A stretch of 64,000 nucleotides of DNA. Origin: Burkholderiaceae bacterium. Its GTDB lineage: Bacteria > Pseudomonadota > Gammaproteobacteria > Burkholderiales > Burkholderiaceae_E. Both the position numbers and the translations under genes were made by a program. The stretch lies in NCBI GenBank assembly GCA_024235875.1, contig JACKLP010000005.1:62001-126000 (forward strand). The letters run 5' to 3'. The notes under the pieces are model-generated. The model did not search any database and was not told the DNA's origin. It worked only from the letters and a program-made list of their open reading frames with translations. Positions 1-9,555 of the stretch are shown here, piece by piece; the first letter of the stretch is position 1; each line of letters starts with the position of its first letter.

Positions 1-421
1 TTGGGCCATCGGCACGCAGGCTGACCTCGTAGTCCATCAGCGCCGACACACCGGAGACGGGCGCCGACTTCGAAACGAAGAACGGAAAGCTCAGCTCGAT
101 CGTGCCTTCGTTGGCGTCCAGGCGCTCGAGCATGCGGTCATGGAGTTGGGCAAGCGTCGCGGCGTCGAGGGGGCCAAGCCCGGATTCCAGCAATTCGTGG
201 AATCGGGACATGTGCGTCCCTTTCTGTTCGGCCGGAAGTGCCACCGAAAAGGCGAACTGGGCAACGCTGTGCTGCACGCCTCCATCCTGGCCTCGCCAGG
301 CGACGGGATAGCGCACGCCGCGAATCCCGACCCGATGGATGGGCAACTCGCGCTCGTCGCGGCTACCCTGGACATCGGGCATCACGTTGGGCACCAGGCA
401 GTTGATGTCACGGGTATTCAT
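1..421 (-). CDS. folE2: GTP cyclohydrolase FolE2, N-terminal part (3' end outside window)
   Basis: Encodes the first 140 residues of a type IB GTP cyclohydrolase, which opens GTP to give dihydroneopterin triphosphate for folate synthesis. The start MNTRDINCLVPN and the later stretch AEQKGTHMSRFHE are typical of FolE2 and unlike the zinc-dependent FolE1. The family is usually 260-300 residues, so roughly half is missing because the window ends, not because the gene is broken. The ATG at 421 lies 21 nt after the dxs stop, with AAGG a few bases upstream, so it is probably the last gene of the xseB-ispA-dxs-folE2 operon. No paralogous folE is visible in the window. Confidence 0.9.
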   Translation of the reverse strand, partial: MNTRDINCLVPNVMPDVQGSRDERELPIHRVGIRGVRYPVAWRGQDGGVQHSVAQFAFSVALPAEQKGTHMSRFHELLESGLGPLDAATLAQLHDRMLERLDANEGTIELSFPFFVSKSAPVSGVSALMDYEVSLRADGP

Positions 422-442
422 CCAAGACCTTGCGTTGATTGA

Positions 443-2359
443 TCAGGCCCGACGGGCCACGAGTCGCGGACCTTCGCCCGCATCGAGCACTTCGCCGAAT
501 CGGGCACGGATCGACTTCTCGATGCCTTCTCCGTCCAGCCCTTCGAGGCGCAACAACAGCGCCTGATCGCCGTGATCGATGAAACGGTCGGGCAGACCGA
601 GTTGCAGCACCGGCTTGACGATGCCGGCCGTATTGAGGGTTTCTGCCACGGCGCTGCCAGCCCCTCCCATCACCGCATGTTCCTCGACCGTCACGAAGGC
701 ATCGTGGCTGCGCGCCAAGTCGGCCAGAAGCGCGGCGTCGATCGGCTTGACGAAGCGCATGTTGACGACCGTGGCATCGAGCGCCTCGCCGGCAGCCAGT
801 GCCGGTGCCAGCATCGTACCGAACGCGAGCACGGCCACCCGCGAGCCCCGGCGTCGCACCTCGGCACGCCCGATGGGAATCGCCGTGAGGTCCTTTCGAA
901 CCGTGACGCCCGTGCCCGCGCCACGCGGATAGCGCACGGCGCTGGGGCCATCGTGCTGGAACGCCGTGTAGAGCATCTGCCTACACTCGTCCTCGTCGCT
1001 GGGCGCCAGCACGATCATGTTGGGCACGCAGCGAAGGAAGGCATAGTCGTAGGCGCCCGCATGGGTTGCGCCATCGGCACCGACCAGGCCGGCGCGATCG
1101 AGTGCGAACACGACCGGCAGATCCTGTAGCGCGACGTCATGGACCAACTGGTCGTAGCCTCGCTGCAGGAAGGTGCTGTAGATCGCGACGACCGGTTTGA
1201 GCCCTTCGCAGGCGAGGCCCGCGGCGAACGTGACCGCATGTTGCTCCGCAATGCCGACATCGAAGTAGCGCTTGGGAAAGCGACGTTCGAACTCAACCAG
1301 GCCCGAACCTTCGCGCATCGCCGGCGTGATCCCCACGAGGCGCTCGTCGAGCGCAGCCATGTCGCAGATCCAGTCCGAGAACACCTTGGTGTAGGTGGTC
1401 TTGCCCGGCGTGGCCGGCGCCTCGATGCCTTGGTCCGGATCGAAGCGTCCGGGGCCGTGATAGAGCACGGGGTCGGCTTCGGCCTTCTTGTAGCCCTGCC
1501 CCTTTCGGGTGACGATGTGCAGCAGCTGCGGACCTCGAAGGTTGCGCAGGTTCTGCAAGGTCGGGACCAGCGCTTCGATGTCATGCCCGTCGATCGGACC
1601 CACGTAGTTGAATCCGAATTCCTCGAACAGCGTGCCCGGAACGACCATGCCCTTCGCATGTTCCTCGAGCTTGCGCGCCAATTCGAACATGGTGGGCACG
1701 CGCGACAGTACTGCCCGGCCCATGCCCTTGACCTGCGCATAGAACTTGCCGGAGAGCAGTCGGGCCAGATAGCGGTTCAGCGCGCCGACCGCCGGCGATA
1801 TCGACATGTCGTTGTCGTTCAGGATCACCAGCAGATCGATGTCCGGCGTGACCCCCGCGTTGTTCATCGCCTCGAAGGCCATGCCCGCGCTCATCGCGCC
1901 ATCGCCGATCACCGCGACATGCCGGCGCCGCTCGGGCCCTTGCTGCTCGCCCTTGTTGCGCGATGCGACCGCCATGCCCAGCGCAGCCGAGATCGAAGTG
2001 GACGAATGCGCGGTACCGAAGACGTCGTAGTCGGACTCGCTGCGGCGCGGAAAGCCGCTGATCCCGCCGAACTGGCGCAGGGTGCCCATGCGATCACGCC
2101 GTCCGGTCAGGATCTTGTGCGCATAGCTCTGATGACCGACATCCCAGATCAGGCGATCCCGCGGCGTGTCGAAGACGTAGTGAAGCGCGATCGACAGCTC
2201 GACGGTGCCAAGGTTGGAGGACAGGTGTCCACCGGTACTCGAGACGGACGCCAGCAGAAAGGCCCGCAATTCCTCGGCGAGTGCCGGCAGCCGCGCACGC
2301 TCGAGCTCCCGGAGCTGTGCGGGGCTGCTGATTCTCTCGAGAAGCGGGTAATCGGTCAT
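443..2359 (-). CDS. dxs: 1-deoxy-D-xylulose-5-phosphate synthase
   Basis: Makes 1-deoxyxylulose 5-phosphate from pyruvate and glyceraldehyde 3-phosphate with thiamine diphosphate, the entry step of the MEP isoprenoid pathway in the cytosol. Visible are the N-terminal GGHLSSNLG histidine, [15 protein letters not shown], the diphosphate-binding GDGAMSAG with downstream NN near residues 150-170, the cofactor-activating glutamate in [13 protein letters not shown], and a transketolase C-terminal domain. At 638 residues it is family-normal. I chose the ATG at 2359 over an in-frame GTG at 2365: the GAGGA box, which overlaps the ispA stop, is about 8 nt from the ATG but only 2 nt from the GTG. It lies 11 nt after ispA, so translation is probably coupled. 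Confidence 0.97.
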   Translation of the reverse strand: MTDYPLLERISSPAQLRELERARLPALAEELRAFLLASVSSTGGHLSSNLGTVELSIALHYVFDTPRDRLIWDVGHQSYAHKILTGRRDRMGTLRQFGGISGFPRRSESDYDVFGTAHSSTSISAALGMAVASRNKGEQQGPERRRHVAVIGDGAMSAGMAFEAMNNAGVTPDIDLLVILNDNDMSISPAVGALNRYLARLLSGKFYAQVKGMGRAVLSRVPTMFELARKLEEHAKGMVVPGTLFEEFGFNYVGPIDGHDIEALVPTLQNLRNLRGPQLLHIVTRKGQGYKKAEADPVLYHGPGRFDPDQGIEAPATPGKTTYTKVFSDWICDMAALDERLVGITPAMREGSGLVEFERRFPKRYFDVGIAEQHAVTFAAGLACEGLKPVVAIYSTFLQRGYDQLVHDVALQDLPVVFALDRAGLVGADGATHAGAYDYAFLRCVPNMIVLAPSDEDECRQMLYTAFQHDGPSAVRYPRGAGTGVTVRKDLTAIPIGRAEVRRRGSRVAVLAFGTMLAPALAAGEALDATVVNMRFVKPIDAALLADLARSHDAFVTVEEHAVMGGAGSAVAETLNTAGIVKPVLQLGLPDRFIDHGDQALLLRLEGLDGEGIEKSIRARFGEVLDAGEGPRLVARRA

Positions 2360-2370
2360 CGCCACTGTCC

Positions 2371-3312
2371 TCAGGACGCTCGTCGCACGACGAACTGCGC
2401 GAGGTCACGCAGTCGATCGGCCCGGGCGCCGAACCGGGCCAAGGCCTCGATGGCATCATCGTACAACGCATCGGCCCGCGCCCTGGCCCCGTGCAAACCC
2501 AGTGCCGCCACATAGGTAGGCTTGCCGTTGGCGGCATCCTTGCCCGCGGTTTTTCCGAGCGTGGCGGCATCGCCTTCCACGTCGAGCACATCGTCGACGA
2601 CCTGGAATGCCAATCCGATCGCCCGCGCGTAGCCGGACAAGGCGGCCAGGTCGTCGTCGTGCAGTGGCCGATCCACCTCGAGGGCGCCGGCCCGCGCTCC
2701 CAGGCGCACCGAAACCTCGATCATCGCCCCGGTCTTGCGACGATGCATTTCCTCGAGCTGCGCCAGATCGAGCGTACCGCCGACAGCGTCCAGATCGATT
2801 GCCTGGCCGCCCACCATCCCCGCCGGTCCCGCGGCGGCCGCGAGCTCGGCAAGCATGGTTGCCGCAGGACCCCCGCCATGAGTGGCCAAGGCGGTAGCCA
2901 AGACCTCGAAGGCCTGCGCCTGGAGACCGTCGCCCACGAGCATCGCCGTCGCTTCATCGTAGGCGACGTGGACGGTCGGGCGCCCGCGCCTCAGGGTGTC
3001 GTCGTCCATGCAGGGCAGATCGTCGTGAACGAGCGAGTAGGCGTGAATCAGCTCGACGGCCGCCGCCACGGCGTCGACGAGTCGTCTCGGCCACCCAGAC
3101 GGGGCCTCGCCGCAGACCTCCGCGGCCGCGTACGCGAGTAGCGGCCGGAACCGCTTGCCGCCGCCTGTCACCGCATAGCGCATCGCCTCGTGCAGACGCG
3201 CTGGTCGCGCCCCGGCGGGCGGCAGGGATCGCTCGAGAGCGGCCTCTGCAGCCCCCTGCGCCATGACTCGCCAGGCAGCGAATGCGGCGGCGCCGTCAGG
3301 CCTGCTCGTCAT
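2371..3312 (-). CDS. ispA: Farnesyl diphosphate synthase (polyprenyl synthetase)
   Basis: Condenses isopentenyl diphosphate with dimethylallyl and geranyl diphosphate to give farnesyl diphosphate. It has both aspartate-rich metal sites, DDLPCMDDD and [12 protein letters not shown], the GGGKRFRP substrate-binding stretch near residue 50, and [16 protein letters not shown] near the C-terminus. The 313 residues match bacterial IspA. The start at 3312 lies inside the end of xseB, overlapping it by 17 nt; an adjacent ATG at 3315 is possible. The position between xseB and dxs is the usual proteobacterial order and favours IspA over a longer-chain synthase. Confidence 0.95.
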   Translation of the reverse strand: MTSRPDGAAAFAAWRVMAQGAAEAALERSLPPAGARPARLHEAMRYAVTGGGKRFRPLLAYAAAEVCGEAPSGWPRRLVDAVAAAVELIHAYSLVHDDLPCMDDDTLRRGRPTVHVAYDEATAMLVGDGLQAQAFEVLATALATHGGGPAATMLAELAAAAGPAGMVGGQAIDLDAVGGTLDLAQLEEMHRRKTGAMIEVSVRLGARAGALEVDRPLHDDDLAALSGYARAIGLAFQVVDDVLDVEGDAATLGKTAGKDAANGKPTYVAALGLHGARARADALYDDAIEALARFGARADRLRDLAQFVVRRAS

Positions 3313-3595
3313 CATCCGGCTCGAAGGCGCGCAACAGGTCGGCCTCCAGGACCTTGACCTGCTGCTGCACTCGCGCGAGGCTTCGGCGGCACCGGCCGAC
3401 GAGCTCGGCGCCCCGCTGGTAGGCGGCCAAGGATGCATCCAGGCTGAGATCGCCCGATTCCATCTTGTCGACGATGGATTCCAACTCTGCCATGGACGCC
3501 TCGAAGTCGGTCTCGCCGCCCTCGGCGGCGTCAATGGCGTCGGCCCGATCGGCGCCGTCCGATGGCGATTCGGCTGCGGCCTTGCTGCGCGTCAT
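3296..3595 (-). CDS. xseB: Exodeoxyribonuclease VII small subunit
   Basis: Small helical subunit that binds XseA to form the single-strand-specific exonuclease VII. The core FEASMAELESIVDKMESG followed by LSLDASLAAYQRGAEL and QVKVLEADL is the conserved XseB hairpin; the acidic tail is typical. The 99-residue form starts at an ATG (3595) with AGGA six nt upstream. A second ATG at 3625 with GGAG eight nt upstream would add ten residues, and I cannot exclude it. A TAAAAT hexamer just upstream of 3625 could be a -10 box for the whole operon. The gene heads xseB-ispA-dxs-folE2 and is divergent from the Rieske oxygenase gene. Confidence 0.93.
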   Translation of the reverse strand: MTRSKAAAESPSDGADRADAIDAAEGGETDFEASMAELESIVDKMESGDLSLDASLAAYQRGAELVGRCRRSLARVQQQVKVLEADLLRAFEPDDDEQA

Positions 3596-3864
3596 GTGGG
3601 ATCCTGTGGGCGGCCAACTCGACATTTTACTTTCTCCACCCGATCCGTGCCGGGACACCCCTGGCGATGGGCTGGCAGGCTGCTGAAATACCGGGTCGGA
3701 CCCGTCGCCGCCGGATTCCCCGGGTACGGGGTTTCGGGTATCCTTCGCCCCTCGCCCGGCCTCGGCCCCATCAGGCCGCACACCTGGCGAGGGGGTCCCG
3801 ATGGCCTGCCGCGAGTTCGCGCGGCCGGCGGGACGGGTTCCATCTCGCGTTCCGTGAGTCTCCG

Positions 3865-4959
3865 ATGTCGGATCTGGGTCGCCGGGACTACCTGGCTCCT
3901 TCCAGCGCGCAGCTTCCCGTTTCTGCGTACTTCGACCCGGCGCTGCTCGAGATCGAGCGCGAGCGCCTGTTTCGGGCCGGCCCCCGATACGTCGGGCACG
4001 AGTTGATGGTGCCGGAACCGGGCGACTACCGCACCCTTGCCGGCGAGGGCGAAGGCAGGGTCCTGATTCGTAACCCGGACGGGGTCTCCCTGCTGTCGAA
4101 CGTGTGCCGCCATCGCCAGGCCATCATGCTCAGGGGCAGCGGCAACGCGGCCAATGTCGTGTGCCCATTGCACCGCTGGACCTATGCGCTCGATGGCCGC
4201 CTGCTCGGCGCGCCTCATTTCGAGCAGCAGCCGGCGCTCGACCTCGGGACGACCCCGTTGCAGAACTGGCGCGGCATGCTGTTCGAGGGGCCGCGTGACG
4301 TCTCGGCCGACCTCGCCAAGGTGGGTTTCGAGGGTCTGATCGACTTCGACGGCTATCTGCTGGACCATGTCGAAGTCCACGATTGCCCCTACAACTGGAA
4401 GACCTTCATCGAGGTCTACCTGGAGGACTACCACGTCGCGCCATTCCACCCGGGGCTGGGCCAGTTCGTCTCGTGTGACGACCTGCGCTGGCATTTCGGC
4501 GAGTGGTTCTCGGTCCAGACGGTTGGCATACAGAATGCGTTGCGCAACCCCGGCTCACCGGTCTATCGCAAGTGGCACGAGCAGGTCCTGCGATTCGGCG
4601 AGGGGCACTTGCCCGAGCTGGGGGCTGTCTGGCTCACCTACTATCCGAACGTGATGGTGGAATGGTATCCGCACGTCCTGGTGATCTCGACGCTGATCCC
4701 GGTGGATGCCCAGCGCACGACGAACATCGTCGAGTTCTACTATCCGGAAGAAATTGTCCTGTTCGAGCGTGAGTTCGTCGAAGCCGAGCGAGCCGCCTAC
4801 ATGGAAACCTGCATCGAGGACGACGAGATCGCGTTGCGAATGGATGCGGGGCGGCGAGCCCTCTTCGAGCGCGGCGAAAACCAGGTCGGCCCGTATCAGA
4901 GCCCGATGGAAGACGGCATGCAGCACTTCCATGAGTTCCTGCGGGCACGGCTCGGATAG
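3865..4959 (+). CDS. Rieske [2Fe-2S] non-haem iron oxygenase alpha subunit
   Basis: Predicted ring-hydroxylating or demethylating oxygenase of 364 residues. The Rieske centre is C81-R-H83 with C100-PL-H103. The mononuclear iron site is seen as EDYHVAPFH (H190, H195) after NWKTFIEVY. No reductase or beta subunit lies nearby, so electrons must come from proteins encoded elsewhere. The substrate is unknown. A gene of this kind divergent from xseB is, to my knowledge, common in Burkholderiales, which suggests a conserved rather than recently acquired role. The ATG at 3865 has only a weak GTGAG ribosome site; the open frame extends upstream, but that part lacks family residues. Confidence 0.87.
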   Translation: MSDLGRRDYLAPSSAQLPVSAYFDPALLEIERERLFRAGPRYVGHELMVPEPGDYRTLAGEGEGRVLIRNPDGVSLLSNVCRHRQAIMLRGSGNAANVVCPLHRWTYALDGRLLGAPHFEQQPALDLGTTPLQNWRGMLFEGPRDVSADLAKVGFEGLIDFDGYLLDHVEVHDCPYNWKTFIEVYLEDYHVAPFHPGLGQFVSCDDLRWHFGEWFSVQTVGIQNALRNPGSPVYRKWHEQVLRFGEGHLPELGAVWLTYYPNVMVEWYPHVLVISTLIPVDAQRTTNIVEFYYPEEIVLFEREFVEAERAAYMETCIEDDEIALRMDAGRRALFERGENQVGPYQSPMEDGMQHFHEFLRARLG

Positions 4960-5009
4960 CCCATCTTGGAACGCCCTGGCCGAACCCGGGGACCGGAGGA
5001 GAGAATCTG

Positions 5010-5861
5010 ATGATCTGGACCACGCTGATCGGCGTCGAAGAGCTGGCAAGCGTCATCGACACCTGCGTCGTCGTCGACTGCCGACACGAGCTGCTCGACC
5101 TCGAGCGCGGCCGCCAGGCGTATGGCGAAGCCCACATACCGGGCGCCTTCTTCCTGCACCAGGACGAAGACCTGGCCGGCGAGAAGACGGGCAGGAACGG
5201 TCGCCATCCGCTGCCGACGCGCGCCGGACTGAGCGCGCGTCTGGCCGCGATCGGCCTGGACGAGGATCGCCAGCTCGTCGCCTACGACGAGGGCAGCGGG
5301 CACACCGCCGGGCGCTTGTGGTGGCTCGCCCGCTGGCTCGGACACGAGCGCGTGGCCGTGCTCGATGGTGGCATTGCCGCCTGGAAGAAGGCCGGGTATC
5401 CGGTCACCGACGAGACCACCGACGCCGCGCGCAGCGGCAATTTTGCCGAGCGCGCGCCGCTCAACGCGCTGCGCGACGCCGCCCAGCTGGTGCGCAATAT
5501 CGATACCCGCGAGATGCTGGTGCTTGATGCCCGAACGCCGGAGCGCTACCGTGGCGAAGTCGAGCCGATCGACCCGGTGGCCGGCCGCATCCCGGGATCG
5601 CTGAATCGTCCCTTGAGCGCCAATCTGCGTCCCGACGGACGCTTCAAGCCCGCCGAGGTGCTGCGCCAGGAGTTCGTGGCCCTGCTCGGCGATGCCGCGC
5701 CGGACCAGGTCGTGCACTCCTGCGGTTCAGGTGTCAGCGCCTGCCAGAACCTGCTCGCGATGGAATACGCGGGGCTCGCGGGTTCGGCGCTCTACGCCGG
5801 CTCCTGGAGCGAATGGTGTTCCGACCCGGCTCGCCCGGTGGCGACCGGCCCGGCGGACTGA
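5010..5861 (+). CDS. sseA: Two-domain sulfurtransferase (SseA / mercaptopyruvate or thiosulfate type)
   Basis: A 283-residue protein with two rhodanese domains. The C-terminal domain carries the active loop CGSGVSA, close to the CGSGVTA of 3-mercaptopyruvate sulfurtransferases and unlike the CRKGVTA of thiosulfate-specific rhodaneses, so transfer of sulfane sulfur from 3-mercaptopyruvate is more likely. The N-terminal domain (residues about 10-130) keeps the fold (VVVDCRHELLD, AHIPGAFFL, YDEGSG) with no catalytic cysteine, as usual. No signal peptide is seen, so it is cytoplasmic. It starts 50 nt after the Rieske gene behind GGAGGAGA and may be co-transcribed with it. Confidence 0.88.
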   Translation: MIWTTLIGVEELASVIDTCVVVDCRHELLDLERGRQAYGEAHIPGAFFLHQDEDLAGEKTGRNGRHPLPTRAGLSARLAAIGLDEDRQLVAYDEGSGHTAGRLWWLARWLGHERVAVLDGGIAAWKKAGYPVTDETTDAARSGNFAERAPLNALRDAAQLVRNIDTREMLVLDARTPERYRGEVEPIDPVAGRIPGSLNRPLSANLRPDGRFKPAEVLRQEFVALLGDAAPDQVVHSCGSGVSACQNLLAMEYAGLAGSALYAGSWSEWCSDPARPVATGPAD

Positions 5862-5865
5862 CGCC

Positions 5866-6033
5866 ATGAAAGGCGCAACCGGCCCGATCGTCCTGATCCT
5901 GATCGGGGTGGTCTTTCTGCTGGACAAGCTCGGCTACGTGCCCCTGCATCAACTCGGCCCGACGCTGCGAAGCTGGTGGCCAGTCGTGCTGATCGTGGTC
6001 GGCGTCGCCATGTTGATCCGGCGCAGATCCTGA
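5866..6033 (+). CDS. Small two-helix membrane protein (LiaF-TM / DUF5668-like)
   Basis: A 55-residue protein that is almost entirely two hydrophobic helices: GPIVLILIGVVFLLDKLGY and SWWPVVLIVVGVAMLIRRR. The pattern PI-LI-GV-FLL followed by WP-LI--G resembles the small LiaF-type transmembrane domain found at the start of larger envelope-stress proteins, but here nothing follows it. It begins 4 nt after the sulfurtransferase stop, so it is translated from the same message. Function is unknown; inner-membrane location is inferred from hydrophobicity. Confidence 0.7.
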   Translation: MKGATGPIVLILIGVVFLLDKLGYVPLHQLGPTLRSWWPVVLIVVGVAMLIRRRS

Positions 6034-6090
6034 CCGGCCACGCGGCGTGCCCCCGGGGCGCGTGGCGATCCAGCCAGAAAAGCGGCTCGC

Positions 6091-6798
6091 TCAGCGAGGC
6101 GCCTGGGCCCGAGGGGCCGGCGTCAAGCCATACTCCCGCAGCTTCAGCGAGATCTCTTCCTCGACGAAACCTTCGGCCGGGCTGAGGCGCGCCACGTCCT
6201 GCAAGTCGTCGCGCGCGCGCTTGCGCTCGCCGAGTGCCTCGCGGCACAAGGCCCGGTAGTAGAGCGCGTGCACATGTTCGTTGCCGTGCGCGAGCGCTTC
6301 GTCGAACTGCGTGATCGCGTCGCGGTAGCGACCGAGCGCCATCAGGGTGCGTCCGGTGTGCAGCCGAACGGCGACGCCATCCGCCCCACCCGCGTCCTTG
6401 CGCTCCAGTCGACGCGCATGGGCGAGCGCGTCGAGCGCCAACTCGTAGCGGTGCAACTCGCGGTAGTAGGTCGCCAGCATCAGATAGGGCCAGATGGTTC
6501 GCGGGCGATCCAGCTCGTGTGCAGCCAACTGATCTCGCAGGGCCTCGTTCGCCTCGCCGAGCTGATGATGCGCGACTGCTCGCATCTGCAGCACATAGGC
6601 CTCGACATCGGGTGGCTGGATCAAGCCGAGGCAGGTATCGAGTTCCGCCACGGCGGCCCGGTAGCGCCCCTGCTCGAAATGATCCTCGCCACGCAGGCAT
6701 TCGGCATTGATCGCGTGCGCGTAGAGCGGCAAGCCGCAGGCCGCCACGAACAGCAAGGCACCCAGCATGGTCAGCAATCGAGACCCTGAACGATTCAT
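6091..6798 (-). CDS. Exported tetratricopeptide-repeat protein, possible lipoprotein
   Basis: A 235-residue protein with a hydrophobic signal (residues about 7-28) and then TPR-like helical pairs (FEQGRYRAAVAELDTCL, LHRYELALDALAHARRL, LGRYRDAITQFDEAL, LGERKRARDDLQDVARL). The signal contains LFVAAC, which fits a lipobox with cysteine at 21, but LYAHA a few residues later could be an ordinary signal-peptidase site; which is used cannot be decided. The ATG at 6798 follows GGAGGG at good spacing. TPR proteins of this kind usually scaffold envelope complexes. The partner is not evident, and neighbours on both sides are unrelated. Confidence 0.7.
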   Translation of the reverse strand: MNRSGSRLLTMLGALLFVAACGLPLYAHAINAECLRGEDHFEQGRYRAAVAELDTCLGLIQPPDVEAYVLQMRAVAHHQLGEANEALRDQLAAHELDRPRTIWPYLMLATYYRELHRYELALDALAHARRLERKDAGGADGVAVRLHTGRTLMALGRYRDAITQFDEALAHGNEHVHALYYRALCREALGERKRARDDLQDVARLSPAEGFVEEEISLKLREYGLTPAPRAQAPR

Positions 6799-6999
6799 AT
6801 GCCCTCCGCGATACCGGCGCCGGGCCCCGCATCGGACGGGACCTGCGGCGTACAGCCGATGGAAACGGAGTATTCGGGGTCGGGCGCCGCGCAAACAGGA
6901 AATTCCGCACCGAGCCGGACGAAGCCCACCGACGAGCAGGCCGGAACCGGAAAGATCGCACACCGCGGGCGAGCAGGTCGCGGCCCCGCCAACCGTGCG

Positions 7000-7782
7000 T
7001 CAGTGAGCGTGCCGTGACCCGGTCAGTACCGCGATCAGGGCCACGCCGGCCAGCATCAGCACGAGCTGCCAGAGCGCATCACGGCCACGCCCGTGCCGAT
7101 GCATGTCGGGGATCAGGTCCGCGAGCGCAACGTAGATGAAGCTCGCCGCCGAGATCATCATCACGTAGGGCAACCACTGTCGACTTTCGGCGAGCCAGTA
7201 GAAGGCCAAGATGCCGCCGACCACTGCCGCGAGACCCGAAATCAGGTTGTAGGCGAAAGCCCGGGCGCGCGAATAACCGGCGTTCAGGAGCACGATGAAG
7301 TCGCCGATTTCCTGCGGGATCTCGTGGGCCGCGATCGCGAGTGTGGCGATCCAGCCCAGATGCGGGTCGGCCATGAACGCGGCCGCGATCAGGACGCCGT
7401 CGGCGAAGTTGTGAATCGTATCGCCGACCAGGATCAACAGGCCGCCGGGCCCCGCGGCATGTCGGTCGTGGCCCGCATGGTGGTGATGGCCGTCGCCCTC
7501 GTGATGATGCGTGTGGCGCAGCAGGGCCGACTTTTCGAGCGCGAAAAAGCCGATCAGGCCGCCCAGCAATACCCAGGCCAGACGATGCAGATCGGCGCCG
7601 GATTCGACGGCTTCGGGAAGCAGGTGCAGGATCGCCGTGCCAAGCAGCATGCCGGCGGACAGCCCCACGAGCTGAGGGACGACATGCCGCAGGACCGAAA
7701 GCGACAACCAGGCCGCCGCGACGATGCTCAACACTCCGGCCACCATGGTGGCCAGCACGATCGACGTCAGCGTTTGGTCCAA
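7000..7782 (-). CDS. ZIP-family divalent metal (zinc) transporter
   Basis: A 260-residue inner-membrane protein with about eight helices. The family metal sites are present: HNFADG in helix IV and HEIPQEIGD in helix V. Between helices III and IV lies a histidine-rich cytoplasmic loop with nine histidines, a usual metal-sensing or buffering segment. Zinc uptake is most likely; iron or manganese transport by ZIP proteins is also known. The reading frame starts at a TTG (7782) behind GGGGGCGGA; the next in-frame ATG is 12 codons inside the first helix, so TTG is preferred. A Zur-like palindrome just upstream supports zinc control. Confidence 0.88.
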   Translation of the reverse strand: MDQTLTSIVLATMVAGVLSIVAAAWLSLSVLRHVVPQLVGLSAGMLLGTAILHLLPEAVESGADLHRLAWVLLGGLIGFFALEKSALLRHTHHHEGDGHHHHAGHDRHAAGPGGLLILVGDTIHNFADGVLIAAAFMADPHLGWIATLAIAAHEIPQEIGDFIVLLNAGYSRARAFAYNLISGLAAVVGGILAFYWLAESRQWLPYVMMISAASFIYVALADLIPDMHRHGRGRDALWQLVLMLAGVALIAVLTGSRHAH

Positions 7783-7796
7783 TTCCGCCCCCGATA

Positions 7797-7821
7797 GGAG
7801 ACGTTAGTATATAACATCTCC
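7797..7821. promoter_or_regulatory. Zur-like operator overlapping the ZIP gene promoter
   Basis: A 25-bp imperfect palindrome with outer arms GGAGA/TCTCC and inner arms GTTA/TAAC; 9 of 12 base pairs match. On the minus strand its core reads GTTATATACTAAC, close to the GTTATA-N-TATAAC core of proteobacterial Zur boxes. It contains TATACT, a good -10 hexamer, about 24 nt before the TTG start, so a bound repressor would block RNA polymerase. Assignment to Zur rests on the similarity and the transporter family; no zur gene is in the window. Confidence 0.6.
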
Positions 7822-7892
7822 TCCAACAGCCAGCGCGGACCAACGGGCATGCGTCCATGTGGATCGCCGGCGCCGGGCGCGACCGTGCCGAC

Positions 7893-9401
7893 TCAGGAGT
7901 CGAGGGATTCGAAACGAGCAGTGAGCATGGGCTCGAACGTCGCCGCCGATACCGGCGCCGAGAACAGCAGGCCCTGCATCAGGGAGCAGCCCATGGCGAA
8001 CAGTGCGTCGCGTTGCGCTGTCGTCTCGACGCCCTCGGCCACCAGCTTGGCACCGACCCCGGCTGCGATGGCAACGATCGCCTCGATGACCGGGGAACGG
8101 TCGTTCGGCCGCCTGACCGCACGAACGAAGGACTGGTCGATCTTGATCGTGTCGATTGCGAAGCGCTGCAGATAGGACAGAGACGAATAGCCGGTGCCGA
8201 AATCGTCGAGCGCGATCCCGACCCCCAGATCCCGGATGGCGCCGAGCGTGGCCACGATGCGATCGGCGTCGCCCATGAGCATGGACTCGGTGATCTCCAG
8301 GCTCAGCGCGGCACCCGGCAGTCGTGCGTCGGCGAGCCGGGTCGCGAGCCGGTCCAGGAAGCCGGCAAGCGCGAACTGCGGCGGCGACACGTTCACCGAC
8401 AGAAACATCTCCGGGGCCGGCCCGTGGCGCCAACCCGCCAGGGCCTGCAGCCCGCTGCCGAGCACGAACTCGCCGATCTCGCCGATGAGACCGGTCTCCT
8501 CGGCAAGGCCGACGAAGCGCTCGGGCAACAGCATCCCCTCGTCGGCATGCGACCAGCGCACCAGCGCCTCGGCCCCCACCACACGCCCGATACGTACGTC
8601 GACGATCGGCTGGTAGGCGAGCACGAACTCGTCGAGCTGCGCGGCGCGACGCAAGGCGCCCAGGGTCTGGAGGCGCTCCCGACTGCCGGCGATCATGTCC
8701 TGGGTGAAAAAGCTGGTCTCGCCACGACCGCGTTCCTTGGCGCGGTACATCGCCGCATCGGCGTTCCTGACGAGCCGGGTCGCCCGTTCGCGCGCAGGCA
8801 GGTCATGATCGACCTCGCCGGCCGGATAGACGGCGATGCCGATGCCGGCGCCCAGGGTGACCGGAATGTCGCCGATCAGGAACGGCCCTTCGAGCGCGGC
8901 CTGCAGGCAGGTCGCGAGCCGGTGCAGGCCGGCATCCGAGGCGTCGCCATCGACCAGGACGATGAACTCGTCGCCACCGAATCGGGCCAACAGGTCCTCA
9001 TCGCCGAGGCATTCGCGCAAACTGGCCGCGACGGCGCCGATCAGGGCGTCGCCGGCGTCGTGTCCGAAGGACTCGTTGATCTCGCGGAACCGGTCGATGT
9101 CGAGCGCGAGCACGGCGATCCGCCGGCCTCGCGCGTCGGCGACGGCGATCGCCGTTTCGAGACTGAGCTCGAACTGGCGTCGATTGACGGCGGCCCGCCG
9201 CTCCGGCGCGCCGGTGGGGTCGAGCGCTCGGTAGCGCGCATCGACCAGCGATAGCAGCTTCAGCAAGGCTGGATCGCCCGGCAACCCACTCAACCCGGCT
9301 TCGTCGAGCTGGCGTCGAAGCGTGGGGTGGAGGCCAGCCGGTGCGGGGCTCGGCGTCGCCGGCTGATCCGGCAGATCGGGGTCGCGAGGCGGTTCGGTCA
9401 C
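7893..9401 (-). CDS. GGDEF-EAL cyclic-di-GMP turnover protein
   Basis: A 502-residue cytoplasmic protein with no membrane or PAS segments. A proline-rich N-terminus and a short helical region lead into a GGDEF domain (RFGGDEF intact) and then a complete EAL domain: EALVRW, NVSPPQF, EITES, DDFGTGYSSL, KIDQSFVR and EGVET. Both catalytic signatures look active, so it could make or degrade cyclic di-GMP. The product-inhibition RxxD site before GGDEF is missing (GDED instead). The start is taken as the GTG at 9401; the open frame continues upstream through low-complexity sequence without family residues. Confidence 0.88.
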   Translation of the reverse strand: MTEPPRDPDLPDQPATPSPAPAGLHPTLRRQLDEAGLSGLPGDPALLKLLSLVDARYRALDPTGAPERRAAVNRRQFELSLETAIAVADARGRRIAVLALDIDRFREINESFGHDAGDALIGAVAASLRECLGDEDLLARFGGDEFIVLVDGDASDAGLHRLATCLQAALEGPFLIGDIPVTLGAGIGIAVYPAGEVDHDLPARERATRLVRNADAAMYRAKERGRGETSFFTQDMIAGSRERLQTLGALRRAAQLDEFVLAYQPIVDVRIGRVVGAEALVRWSHADEGMLLPERFVGLAEETGLIGEIGEFVLGSGLQALAGWRHGPAPEMFLSVNVSPPQFALAGFLDRLATRLADARLPGAALSLEITESMLMGDADRIVATLGAIRDLGVGIALDDFGTGYSSLSYLQRFAIDTIKIDQSFVRAVRRPNDRSPVIEAIVAIAAGVGAKLVAEGVETTAQRDALFAMGCSLMQGLLFSAPVSAATFEPMLTARFESLDS

Positions 9402-9555
9402 ACCCCGATTCTCACGGCTGGGCCGGGCGCGCGACAGGGGGCGCCCGCCGGGGTCGGCGATCGGGCCGATGGGCGGCCGGGCATCAGCCCCCGCATCGAC
9501 GGGCCCGTCGGGCGGCCATGCCGCTGGTTCGCCTGGCTCGGTGCGCCTGCACCCC

